Source: Pseudomonas sp. UBA5706 (GTDB lineage Bacteria; Pseudomonadota; Gammaproteobacteria; Pseudomonadales; Pseudomonadaceae). From it: DNA of 33,998 nt. Positions 1 to 6,860 of the stretch are shown in pieces; the first letter of the stretch is position 1; each line of letters starts with the position of its first letter. The stretch lies in contig NZ_DIHC01000020.1 of NCBI RefSeq assembly GCF_002419965.1, positions 32,436 to 66,433 of the forward strand. Direction: 5' to 3'. Position numbers and translations under genes: made by a program. The notes beneath the pieces are model-generated. The model was not told the DNA's origin. It worked only from the letters and a program-made list of their open reading frames with translations, and ran no database searches.

Positions 1-123
1 TGCCGGGAACCGGCAGTAAAATCCGCCACCTCGGTTGTATCTGATGCACCGCACTGACAGAATTTACCGACCCACCGCTATCGCTCGCCTGCTCGCGGAC
101 GACTACGCCCTCGTATCAGAAGC

Positions 124-717
124 TTAGACTGCGTTGAGCTCCACCACGCAAACCCGGCTCGCACGCGGCGCATAAATCACCACTTCCAGCAGCGCACCTT
201 CAGCATTGTCCAACTGTAAACAGTCATGCCGCTCCAGCAACTGCGGCGGATGTTCACCCACATTGGCCGCCACCTGCTCGGCAGCGCTGAACACCACGAA
301 CACATTGGCCGAGCTGAAAAACCGCTGCGGTTGCAGCACGTCGATCCATTGCAACCGCGCCCGATAGCGGGTAGGTGCGTAGATCAGATTGAAGTCGCGA
401 ATCGGCCCGTCCAGCAATGTGCAGGACACCTGGCTGTCGCCGCTGAAGGCAAACGGATCGGACGGCAGCAACGCTTCGCTTTCGCTGCCGTCGATAGTGA
501 GCGTCATGCCCGCGCCTTGCAGCACCGTGATGATGCGCAGGTAACCGGGAAAGACCGAAAACCCGCCCGACTCGCCAATGTCGGCAATCGACAGGCGCCA
601 GCCGAACCCGTCCAGGCCCTGGCCTGCGTCGCGGGAGATCTCCTCGGTGCTGCCACCGCCGTTTTTCCACGGCATGCGCGGGTAGTTGGCGGCACGCAGA
701 ACATCCAGTCGGGTCAT
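124..717 (-). CDS. hutD: HutD family protein (histidine utilisation, cupin-like)
   Basis: HutD is a small cupin-fold protein of the histidine utilisation regulon. It is thought to modulate hut operon output (a 'governor' role proposed in P. fluorescens); no enzymatic reaction is established. The 197-residue product begins MTRLDVLRAANYPRMPWKNG and keeps the family's N-terminal PWKNGGGSTEEI segment and the 'GFGWRLSIADI..GGFSVFPGYLR' block. The ATG at 717 was chosen because it overlaps the hutC stop (ATGA) and because homologues start with MT.LDVLRAA; an in-frame extension to 855 would lie inside hutC. It follows hutC in one transcription unit, so hutC and hutD are probably translationally coupled. 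The family call is confident; the molecular role is known only by genetics. Confidence 0.92.
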   Translation of the reverse strand: MTRLDVLRAANYPRMPWKNGGGSTEEISRDAGQGLDGFGWRLSIADIGESGGFSVFPGYLRIITVLQGAGMTLTIDGSESEALLPSDPFAFSGDSQVSCTLLDGPIRDFNLIYAPTRYRARLQWIDVLQPQRFFSSANVFVVFSAAEQVAANVGEHPPQLLERHDCLQLDNAEGALLEVVIYAPRASRVCVVELNAV

Positions 718-1463
718 TTGCTGAAGCGTCCTTCCAAACGATGGCGTGAGCCGGGGTGAATCAAGCGCGCGGCGGTTACCGGTTGGCGGCCCGACCAGGT
801 GCGACGGCGCACCAGCAGGCAAGGTTCGCCCTTTTCGATCTGCAGCAGCTTGCACTCCTCGGGGTCGGCCAGAATGGCCTCGACGACGTGCTCCCCCTCG
901 GTCAATGGCGCGACCTGATTGAGATAAGCGTAAGGGGTCTGTTTAGTGAAGTCCTGCTGCAGATATTCCGGAGCGACCAGCGCATTGACGAAACGGTCCT
1001 CGATTTGCACGGGAATGTCGTTTTCGAAATGCACGATCAGCGAATGAAACACCCTCTGGCCTTCACGCATGTCCAGGGCCAGCGCGCGCTCGGACCCGGC
1101 AGCCTCTTCACAGAGGATAATGACCTGGCACGTGTGGGTATGGCCGCGAGAGGCGATTTCATCGGCGATGTTGTGCACTTCGAACAGTGCGGACTGAGTC
1201 TTGGGTTCGGCGACGAAGGTCCCGACGCCCTGCATGCGCACCAACATGCCTTCGGCAGTCATCTCGCGCAGTGCGCGGTTGATGGTCATGCGGCTGAAGC
1301 CGAGTTGGGTCACCAGTTCGCTTTCGGATGGCACGCGGTGATGTGGCGGCCAGGTCCCGTTCTGAATTTGCTGGGTGATCATTTGCTTCACCCGGGCGTA
1401 GAGCGGCGCCGGACTGTCACCCATCTGGGCGGCCAGCGGAGAATTGGCAGGCGGAGTCGGCAC
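714..1463 (-). CDS. hutC: HutC, histidine utilisation repressor (GntR/HutC family)
   Basis: HutC is a cytoplasmic repressor that represses the hut genes and is released by urocanate. The product is 249 residues. An N-terminal GntR winged helix-turn-helix (about residues 17-85, containing LYARVKQMI and PSESELVTQLGFSRMTINRAL) precedes a C-terminal UTRA effector domain ending in the conserved VTAARLIHPGSRHRLEGRFSK. I placed the start at GTG 1463 (VPTPPANSPLAAQMGD) because AAAGGA lies 7 bases upstream and known Pseudomonas HutC proteins start MPTPP. An ATG at 1424 would remove the conserved N-terminus, and the longer reading to 1550 has no ribosome site. It overlaps hutD by 4 bases and is divergent from hutF. 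The probable operator is at 1580-1597. Confidence 0.95.
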   Translation of the reverse strand: MPTPPANSPLAAQMGDSPAPLYARVKQMITQQIQNGTWPPHHRVPSESELVTQLGFSRMTINRALREMTAEGMLVRMQGVGTFVAEPKTQSALFEVHNIADEIASRGHTHTCQVIILCEEAAGSERALALDMREGQRVFHSLIVHFENDIPVQIEDRFVNALVAPEYLQQDFTKQTPYAYLNQVAPLTEGEHVVEAILADPEECKLLQIEKGEPCLLVRRRTWSGRQPVTAARLIHPGSRHRLEGRFSK

Positions 1464-1579
1464 AGAAAAATCCTTTGTCAGGCATGGGCTATCGATGAAT
1501 GAATAAGCTGGAACAGCGCCCACGCTAACCATTAACGCGAGTGCCGACAAGCTTGGCGCAGTTTACCGGGCAGGCAAAC

Positions 1580-1597
1580 GTCTGTATATGTATAGAC
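1580..1597. promoter_or_regulatory. HutC-type operator overlapping the hutF promoter
   Basis: GTCTGTATATGTATAGAC is an 18-base imperfect palindrome, 14 of 18 positions symmetric, centred 33 bases before the hutF ATG. HutC operators in Pseudomonas are palindromes of the TGTATA-TACA kind, so this is the likely binding site. A weak sigma-70 match (TTTACC at 1562-1567, 17 bases, TATATG at 1585-1590) would put the operator on the -10 box, a classic arrangement for repression. The promoter match is modest; the palindrome is seen directly. Confidence 0.65.
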
Positions 1598-1621
1598 AAT
1601 TTCACGCATGGGGTGCGAAGC

Positions 1622-2986
1622 ATGTCCGTTTTCTTTGCCGAACGAGCGTTATTGCCGGCTGGCTGGGCTAATAACGTGCGATTCGAGGTCAGCGCTGAGG
1701 GTTTTCTGACCAGCATTCAGGTCGACGCCGATCAGCAGGGCGCGGAACTGATCAAGGGTACGCTGGTGCCGGGCATGCCGAACCTGCACTCGCATGCGTT
1801 TCAACGGGCGATGGCCGGGTTGGCGGAAGTGGCAGGCAACCCCAACGACAGCTTCTGGACCTGGCGCGATCTGATGTACCGGCTGGTCGGCCAGATCAGC
1901 CCGCAGCAGTTGGGTGTCATCGCGCGTCAGTTGTACATCGAAATGCTCAAGGGCGGTTTCACCTCGGTGGCCGAATTTCACTACGTGCATCAAAACCGCG
2001 ATGGCAAGCCGTACGCCAACCCGGATGAGCTGGCGTTGCAGGTCAGTCAGGCGGCCCGCACTGTCGGGATCGGCATGACGCTGTTGCCTGTGTTGTACAG
2101 CCACTCCGGTTTTGGCGGCCTGGTGCCCAATGAAGGGCAGCGTCGGTTCATCAATAGCACCGACAGTTATCTGGATCTGCAGTCGCGCCTGGGCCCGATC
2201 ATCAGCACGCAGCCGGCGCAGGCTCTGGGGCTGTGTTTTCACTCACTGCGCGCCGTCACCCCGCAGCAGGTCAGCGAGGTGCTGGCGGCTAGCGATAAGC
2301 AATGCCCTATTCATATCCATATCGCCGAACAGCAGAAGGAGGTCGAAGACTGCCTGAACTGGAGCGGTCGTCGTCCGGTGCAATGGTTGTATGAAAACGT
2401 CGAGGTCGATGAGCGCTGGTGCCTGGTGCATGCGACTCATGTTGAGGCCGCTGAAGTGGCATCGATGGCCAGCAGTGGCGCGGTCGCGGGCTTGTGCCTG
2501 ACCACTGAGGCAAATCTGGGCGACGGAATTTTTCCGGCAGTGGACTACATCGCTCAGGGTGGTCGCTGGGGGATTGGCTCGGACAGCCACGTTTCACTCA
2601 GCGTGGTGGAAGAGCTGCGTTGGCTGGAGTACGGGCAACGACTGCGTGATCAGCGGCGTAATCGGCTTTATCGCGCAGATCAGCCGATGGTTGGCCGGAC
2701 GTTATACGACGCAGCGCTGACCGGTGGCGCCCAGGCGATGGGCCAGCCGATCGGGGCGCTGGAAGTCGGTAAGCGCGCGGACTGGCTTGTACTCGATGGC
2801 AACGATCCATATCTGGCCACGGCCTGGGGCGATGCGATTCTTAACCGCTGGTTGTTCGCGGGGGGCGATCGTCAAATACGCGATGTGATGGTCAACGGCC
2901 GCTGGGTGATCCGCGAGGGCCGGCATGCCGATGAAGAACAAAGCCGTCGCGCGTTCGTTCAGGTGTTGCGCGAGTTGCTGGGGTAA
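1622..2986 (+). CDS. hutF: Formimidoylglutamate deiminase HutF
   Basis: HutF hydrolyses N-formimino-L-glutamate to N-formyl-L-glutamate and ammonia, the fourth step of the five-step histidine degradation route used by pseudomonads. The product is 454 residues, normal for the family. It is an amidohydrolase with zinc ligands His56 and His58 (NLHSHAF), His233 (HIHIAE), His270 region (LVHATH) and catalytic/zinc Asp321 (GSDSHVS). The C-terminal strand region ends VNGRWVIREGRH. ATG 1622 is preceded only by a weak GGGGTG ribosome site, but homologues start at this point. It is divergent from hutC and carries a palindromic operator in its leader, so it should be induced by urocanate through HutC. 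A REP hairpin follows the stop. Confidence 0.96.
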   Translation: MSVFFAERALLPAGWANNVRFEVSAEGFLTSIQVDADQQGAELIKGTLVPGMPNLHSHAFQRAMAGLAEVAGNPNDSFWTWRDLMYRLVGQISPQQLGVIARQLYIEMLKGGFTSVAEFHYVHQNRDGKPYANPDELALQVSQAARTVGIGMTLLPVLYSHSGFGGLVPNEGQRRFINSTDSYLDLQSRLGPIISTQPAQALGLCFHSLRAVTPQQVSEVLAASDKQCPIHIHIAEQQKEVEDCLNWSGRRPVQWLYENVEVDERWCLVHATHVEAAEVASMASSGAVAGLCLTTEANLGDGIFPAVDYIAQGGRWGIGSDSHVSLSVVEELRWLEYGQRLRDQRRNRLYRADQPMVGRTLYDAALTGGAQAMGQPIGALEVGKRADWLVLDGNDPYLATAWGDAILNRWLFAGGDRQIRDVMVNGRWVIREGRHADEEQSRRAFVQVLRELLG

Positions 2987-3015
2987 CGGCCGCATCGTAA
3001 GTCGAAACGCGTTTT

Positions 3016-3087
3016 CTGTAGCCGCCCGGCCTGCCAGCGGTGGCGATTTCTAGAGCGCCACCGCTAGCGGGCCGTATTGCTGCACAG
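3016..3087. repeat. REP-like inverted repeat (family A) between hutF and blc
   Basis: Arms at 3027-3045 and 3056-3074 match at 17 of 19 positions around a 10-base loop; the flanks (CTGTAG on the left, CTGCACAG on the right) extend the symmetry. The same arm consensus, CTGTAGCAGTCCGGCTTGCC followed by AGCGGTGGCG, recurs at 9906, 13761, 19628 and 29022. It lies between two convergent genes and may stop transcription or protect mRNA 3' ends in both directions. Confidence 0.85.
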
Positions 3088-3107
3088 GTCTATGTTCGCA
3101 GCAGAAA

Positions 3108-3695
3108 TCAGTTCACGACCTTGGCAATCCTCGAGTCCTCGATCCGCCAGATGAGTCGGGTGGTGTCATACCCCTGCTGCTGCGCCTTCATCAACAGCTC
3201 GTTGCGCACCGAGTCGGACACATGGGCCGTGCGCGACAGCAACCACAGGTATTTGCGGTTAGGATTCCCGACCAGCGCCACTTTGTAGTCGTCGCTGACG
3301 TCCAGCACCCAATAGTTGCCCTTGGCGACGCCCGGCAGCAGGCGCGAGAACCAGTTGTCGAAGACCACCCACAGTTTGTCGGTCTTGCCTTCGACTTGTG
3401 GCGAGGCCGTGCCGGTTGCCTCTTCCCATTTGCCCTGCAGCGTGCGGCAGCGGTTGGTCACCGCGATGTTGCCCTCATCGTTGAGCTTGTAATGGGCCTC
3501 GGACTGCGCACAGTTGCGCTGGAAGAACATCGGCATTCGTGCCAGCTCGTACCAGGTGCCCTGATAGCGCTTAAGGTCAACATGCCCCTCGGTCCTGGGG
3601 GCCATGGGGTCTGCTTCGGGCTTCACGGCGCAGGCGCTCAGCCAAACTGTGGCCAGGGCGAGCACCGCAAGGCGCACTAAGTGACGCACGTTCAT
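3108..3695 (-). CDS. blc: Outer-membrane lipoprotein Blc (bacterial lipocalin)
   Basis: Blc is an outer-membrane-anchored lipocalin that binds lipids such as lysophospholipids and is thought to help in envelope maintenance. The product is 195 residues. It has a lipoprotein signal with lipobox LSAC and Cys22; residue +2 is Ala, so sorting to the outer membrane is expected. The lipocalin signature YQGTWYELARMP (about residues 44-55) and the C-terminal YLWLLSRT strand are present. The ATG at 3695 overlaps the stop of the upstream small lipoprotein (ATGA), so the two are translationally coupled. It is convergent with hutF, with a REP between. In E. coli blc is stationary-phase induced; no such control can be read here. 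Confidence 0.94.
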   Translation of the reverse strand: MNVRHLVRLAVLALATVWLSACAVKPEADPMAPRTEGHVDLKRYQGTWYELARMPMFFQRNCAQSEAHYKLNDEGNIAVTNRCRTLQGKWEEATGTASPQVEGKTDKLWVVFDNWFSRLLPGVAKGNYWVLDVSDDYKVALVGNPNRKYLWLLSRTAHVSDSVRNELLMKAQQQGYDTTRLIWRIEDSRIAKVVN

Positions 3696-3946
3696 TCGAG
3701 CCCCTGATTCGAATACAGGACGACCTTGTCCGCCGCGTACTGGACGCTGATGAACGCTTTCTGATCACCCCAGGTGCAACTCGACATCCCCAGCGCGCCC
3801 GAGCATTGCGTCGGTGTGCCGAGCAACTGCTCGACTTGCGCCTTGGGCATGCCGGCCGAGAGTTTCGAATAGTTTTCCAGCGTGACCTTGCTGCATGCGG
3901 CAAGCAGCACGCAGAAGGACAGTAACGCGATAGAGCGCAAAGACAT
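3692..3946 (-). CDS. Small lipoprotein, SmpA/BamE-like (DUF3862-type)
   Basis: An 84-residue predicted lipoprotein of unknown function. The signal peptide (residues 1-17) ends in a lipobox LAAC with Cys18; Ser at +2 favours the outer membrane. The mature part contains YSKLSAGMPKAQVEQLLGTP, the pattern of the SmpA/OmlA (BamE-like) and DUF3862 folds, and two further cysteines (TQCSG, SSCTW) that could form a disulfide. The start is ATG 3946, with AGGAG 8 bases upstream; a longer reading to 4036 lacks a ribosome site and would bury the signal. It is first in a two-gene operon and its stop overlaps the blc start, suggesting the two lipoproteins act together. It is too short to be BamE itself. Family resemblance is by motif only. 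Confidence 0.85.
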   Translation of the reverse strand: MSLRSIALLSFCVLLAACSKVTLENYSKLSAGMPKAQVEQLLGTPTQCSGALGMSSCTWGDQKAFISVQYAADKVVLYSNQGLE

Positions 3947-4145
3947 GGGTGAAGCTCCTGAAGCGAGAAAGGCGCCGTGGTGGCCGATTATGCCTTGATC
4001 GTGCCGTGAGCGCAGAGCGCTGACGTGGTGCCGCAAGCTTGGAAGAGAAAGGGGGGGTGGTTGCGTGGGGAAGGACTTGCGCCGAGATCTGCCGCTGAAT
4101 CTGCACGGAAGGCATCCTCCAAAAACCTCGATTCCTCCGAAGCAG

Positions 4146-4181
4146 GCATTTATCCAATACCGTGTGGCAGTGGATAAATGC
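4146..4181. repeat. Perfect 11-bp inverted repeat, 14-base spacer
   Basis: GCATTTATCCA (4146-4156) is followed after 14 bases by its exact reverse complement TGGATAAATGC (4171-4181). The AT-rich arms and 25-base centre-to-centre spacing are unlike the GC-rich REP elements of this window. It sits about 200 bases upstream of the small-lipoprotein start. It could be an operator for a dimeric regulator or an RNA hairpin; no family is recognised. Confidence 0.7.
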
Positions 4182-4227
4182 TCAAGCCGCTCGATCAGCT
4201 GTCAGGCAGCGGCAGGTGTTTAGGGTA

Positions 4228-4244
4228 ATTCGGGCGGCCCGAAT
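4228..4244 (-). terminator. Possible fbp terminator hairpin
   Basis: ATTCGGG, loop CGG, CCCGAAT is a perfect 7-bp hairpin 34 bases past the fbp stop. No T-run follows on the minus strand (it continues TACCCTAAACACC), so an intrinsic terminator is uncertain; it may only protect the mRNA 3' end. Confidence 0.35.
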
Positions 4245-4277
4245 CACGTCTGGAAACGCCCTGCTAACGTTGCCAAC

Positions 4278-5288
4278 TTACGCCTGGTGGTACGACGTGA
4301 CGCGTTCGACTTCTTCTTTCGAACCCAGATAGACCGCCACACGCTGGTGCAAGCCTTCAGGCTGGATGTCGAGAATGCGCTGGTGACCATTGGTGGCCGC
4401 CCCGCCTGCCTGTTCGACCAGGAACGACATTGGGTTGGCCTCGTACATCAGACGCAGCTTGCCGGGCTTGGAAGGCTCGCGAGCGTCGCGCGGGTACATG
4501 AACAGACCACCACGGGTCAGGATGCGGTGTACATCAGCAACCATCGCGGCAACCCAGCGCATGTTGTAGTTCTTGTTCAGCGGACCCTCTTCACCGGCCA
4601 GCAGCTCCTCTACGTAACGTTTGACCGGCGCCTCCCAGTGACGCTGGTTGGACATGTTGATAGCGAATTCCTGAGTGGACTCCGGGATCTGGATGTCTTC
4701 ATGACTCAACACGAAGCTGCCCATTTCGCGATCCAGGGTAAAGCCTTTGACGCCGTCACCCAGAGTCAGGACCAGCATTGTCTGCGGGCCGTAGATGGCG
4801 TAGCCGGCAGCAACCTGTTGGGTGCCTGGTTGCAGGAAGGCCTTCTCGTTCAGGGCTTCGTTCTGGCTCAGGTATTCGTTAGGGCAACGCAGCACCGAGA
4901 AGATGGTGCCAACCGGAGCGTTGATGTCGATGTTGGACGAGCCGTCCAGTGGGTCGAACACCAGCAGATAGGCGCCTTTGGGGTACTTGCCCGGAATCTG
5001 GTAGGCGTTGTCCATTTCTTCGGACGCCATGCCCGCCAGGTGACCGCCCCATTCGTTGGCCTCGAGCAGGATTTCGTTGGACATCACGTCCAGCTTTTTC
5101 TGCACTTCACCCTGGACGTTCTCGGTGCCCATGCTGCCGAGCACGCCACCCAAGGCGCCTTTGGAGACTGCGTGGCTGATTTCCTTGCACGCACGCGCCA
5201 CCACTTCGATAAGGAAGCGCAGATCGGCAGGCGTGTTATTGCTGCGGGTCTGCTCGATCAAATAGCGACTCAGGGTAACGCGGGACAT
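4278..5288 (-). CDS. fbp: Fructose-1,6-bisphosphatase, class I
   Basis: This enzyme removes the 1-phosphate from fructose 1,6-bisphosphate in gluconeogenesis, which is essential for growth on organic acids and amino acids and for feeding the pentose phosphate and Entner-Doudoroff cycles of pseudomonads. The product is 336 residues, normal for class I. Metal- and substrate-binding motifs are present: SEE at 89-91, FDPLDGSSNID at 111-121 and the C-terminal EANPMSFLVEQAGG with the metal-ligand Glu. ATG 5288 has GGAG 6 bases upstream; the longer reading to 5324 has no site. It is likely transcribed alone, since 180 bases separate it from the DUF3999 gene. A hairpin plus T-run lies just before its ribosome site (5311-5336). 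Confidence 0.97.
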   Translation of the reverse strand: MSRVTLSRYLIEQTRSNNTPADLRFLIEVVARACKEISHAVSKGALGGVLGSMGTENVQGEVQKKLDVMSNEILLEANEWGGHLAGMASEEMDNAYQIPGKYPKGAYLLVFDPLDGSSNIDINAPVGTIFSVLRCPNEYLSQNEALNEKAFLQPGTQQVAAGYAIYGPQTMLVLTLGDGVKGFTLDREMGSFVLSHEDIQIPESTQEFAINMSNQRHWEAPVKRYVEELLAGEEGPLNKNYNMRWVAAMVADVHRILTRGGLFMYPRDAREPSKPGKLRLMYEANPMSFLVEQAGGAATNGHQRILDIQPEGLHQRVAVYLGSKEEVERVTSYHQA

Positions 5289-5310
5289 GGAGAGCTCCGA
5301 AGATGGGGAA

Positions 5311-5336
5311 TAAAAAACGCGCACAGTTTAACGCGT
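5311..5336 (-). terminator. Terminator-like hairpin with T-run in the fbp leader
   Basis: Read on the minus strand, ACGCG and CGCGT (10-base loop) are followed directly by TTTTTTA, then about 20 bases later by the fbp ribosome site and ATG. A 5-bp stem is weak. It could end transcription from the DUF2339-DUF3999 operon or act as an attenuator in the fbp leader. Confidence 0.35.
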
Positions 5337-5468
5337 GTAAGGACTTATTACTGCCAGTCAGACCGGCTCTGTAGTGATTGAGTTCACGAGCTACATGAGC
5401 GTATTCCGTCAAGCGTGACAAGTTGACGGGCGTCTGTGGCGTTTTCCGGTTGCAGGATCGATTCAGCT

Positions 5469-6860
5469 TTAGCGTTTGGTGTTCGATGCGCGCAATGTGC
5501 CAACCGCCATCCACCCCAGAAAAATAACCCCCAGGACCAGCACACCCCACAAGCCGATTCGTTTCCAGTCCGGTTTGGCAACCACCGGCGCAGCGGGCGC
5601 TGGCGCAGGCAATGCCACGGACGGCGTCATCAACTGCGCGCTGCCCAAGGTCGCCAGTTTGTCTGGCGTCACCCCCGGCACCAGCGTGCTGAGCGGCAGA
5701 TTCGCCCCCTCGATGGTAGCGTTGCCGATAGCCACGCTGTAAGGCGGTGCGCCGCGCCCCAGAAACACCAGTTGTGTGGCGCGTACAGCGAAGCTGAGGT
5801 TGGGCGCGTCTTTGCCCAGACCGCCACCGCGCTCATCCACTTCGAGCTTCAATTGCTGCACGGTGGTGCCAGGCAGTTCCATCTCGTTCTGCACCACGTC
5901 CTGGCCGTTCTGAGTCAGGCGATAGAGCAGGCCGCTGTCGATGATCTGCCATGGCGCATTACTGTCGTGGCGCGCAGAGAGCGTGGCGGGAGCGAGGCTG
6001 TTGGGCTGGGTAATGTCGACTTTCATGCGCTCCAGCGGCAACGCCACCGGTAGTTGCCAAATGTACACGCCAGGCTTTTCGACCGACCCTGCGATGGTCG
6101 GCGACCAGGTCAGCGGCAACACGCCAGGCCGGGTGCTGACCAACTGCGCGGACGTCAGGGTAGGTGCCGATTGCGGTGAGCTCCATAGCAGTCGCAGGTA
6201 GCGAGCGCTGCGGCCGGGCAGTGTCACGACGCGCTGCTCGACCAGTTCGTCAGCGAACGATAGACGCGCCACCTGACCTTCGCCCCAGCGTGTCCAGTGC
6301 TGCAGGTCGTCGCTGGCTTCGATGAGGAAACGCTGGAAGCCCTCGCGCTCGGTGCTCCAATCGAGAATCAGCTGGTCCAGCGGGGCGTTGATCGCACTGG
6401 TGTCCAGCAGCCAACCGCGCAGGATTTCTTCGCCTGCCTCGATTTCGCCTTGTGGCTGAACCTCGACCAAGGTCCCATTGGGAGTGCGTTCAACGCGGAT
6501 TTTTGGCTCGGCGTCCCTGGCGTCGTCGCTGTTATACAGCGGGAACCACTTCACCGAAACCGACGTTTGGTCCTCTGCCCGCTGCGGCTGGCCGGAGGTC
6601 AGCGCATAGGGCTGGGCCTGGCCATCGGCGTTGAACACGCGGATGTCATTGAGGTTGCTTTGGCGGGCATTCAATTGCACGGCCAACGGCAGCTCGAGGC
6701 GATACCACGGTCCTTCGCCACTGACCTGAAGCGGCAGGTGGCTGGCAAAATCGTCTGGCAGATCCTCGGCCTGACTGAACAGCGCTGCGCACAGCATCGA
6801 CCCAAAAATGGCGGCCTTAACGACGGACTGACGGCTCAACAACTGACTCCTGCTTCTCAT
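5469..6860 (-). CDS. DUF3999 family envelope protein
   Basis: Function unknown. The 463-residue protein has an N-terminal signal (hydrophobic AAIFGSMLCAALFSQA, cut near residue 31), a long periplasmic beta-rich region with the DUF3999 features (WYRLELP, NDIRVFNADGQAQPYAL, RYLRLLWSSP, WQLPVALPLERM), and one C-terminal membrane helix (RIGLWGVLVLGVIFLGWMAV) ending in a short basic tail. So it is probably a periplasmic domain anchored at its C-terminus. Its ATG overlaps the DUF2339 stop by 4 bases and has no good ribosome site of its own, so its translation depends on the upstream gene. Pairing with DUF2339 recurs in Pseudomonas, which suggests a joint complex. The substrate or partner cannot be read from the sequence. 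Confidence 0.9.
   Translation of the reverse strand: MRSRSQLLSRQSVVKAAIFGSMLCAALFSQAEDLPDDFASHLPLQVSGEGPWYRLELPLAVQLNARQSNLNDIRVFNADGQAQPYALTSGQPQRAEDQTSVSVKWFPLYNSDDARDAEPKIRVERTPNGTLVEVQPQGEIEAGEEILRGWLLDTSAINAPLDQLILDWSTEREGFQRFLIEASDDLQHWTRWGEGQVARLSFADELVEQRVVTLPGRSARYLRLLWSSPQSAPTLTSAQLVSTRPGVLPLTWSPTIAGSVEKPGVYIWQLPVALPLERMKVDITQPNSLAPATLSARHDSNAPWQIIDSGLLYRLTQNGQDVVQNEMELPGTTVQQLKLEVDERGGGLGKDAPNLSFAVRATQLVFLGRGAPPYSVAIGNATIEGANLPLSTLVPGVTPDKLATLGSAQLMTPSVALPAPAPAAPVVAKPDWKRIGLWGVLVLGVIFLGWMAVGTLRASNTKR

Larger units (their letters stand above)
3947..4277. other. 331-base intergenic region with an 11-bp inverted repeat
   Basis: This gap separates the lipoprotein-blc operon from fbp; both read leftward. 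It must hold the lipoprotein promoter and any fbp terminator. No convincing gene is visible; open frames across it lack ribosome sites and homology. It contains a perfect 11-base inverted repeat (4146-4181) and a perfect 7-base hairpin (4228-4244), listed separately. Confidence 0.6.

Noticed and set aside
44..127. Short plus-strand frame (MHRTDRIYRPTAIARLLADD and 7 more residues) ending just inside hutD
   Set aside because: It reads like protein, but a stop codon closes the frame shortly upstream, there is no ribosome site, and I recognise no family; it could be the end of a broken gene left of the window, which cannot be judged here.
4287..5381. A 364-codon plus-strand frame opposite fbp
   Set aside because: Shadow of fbp with no family resemblance.
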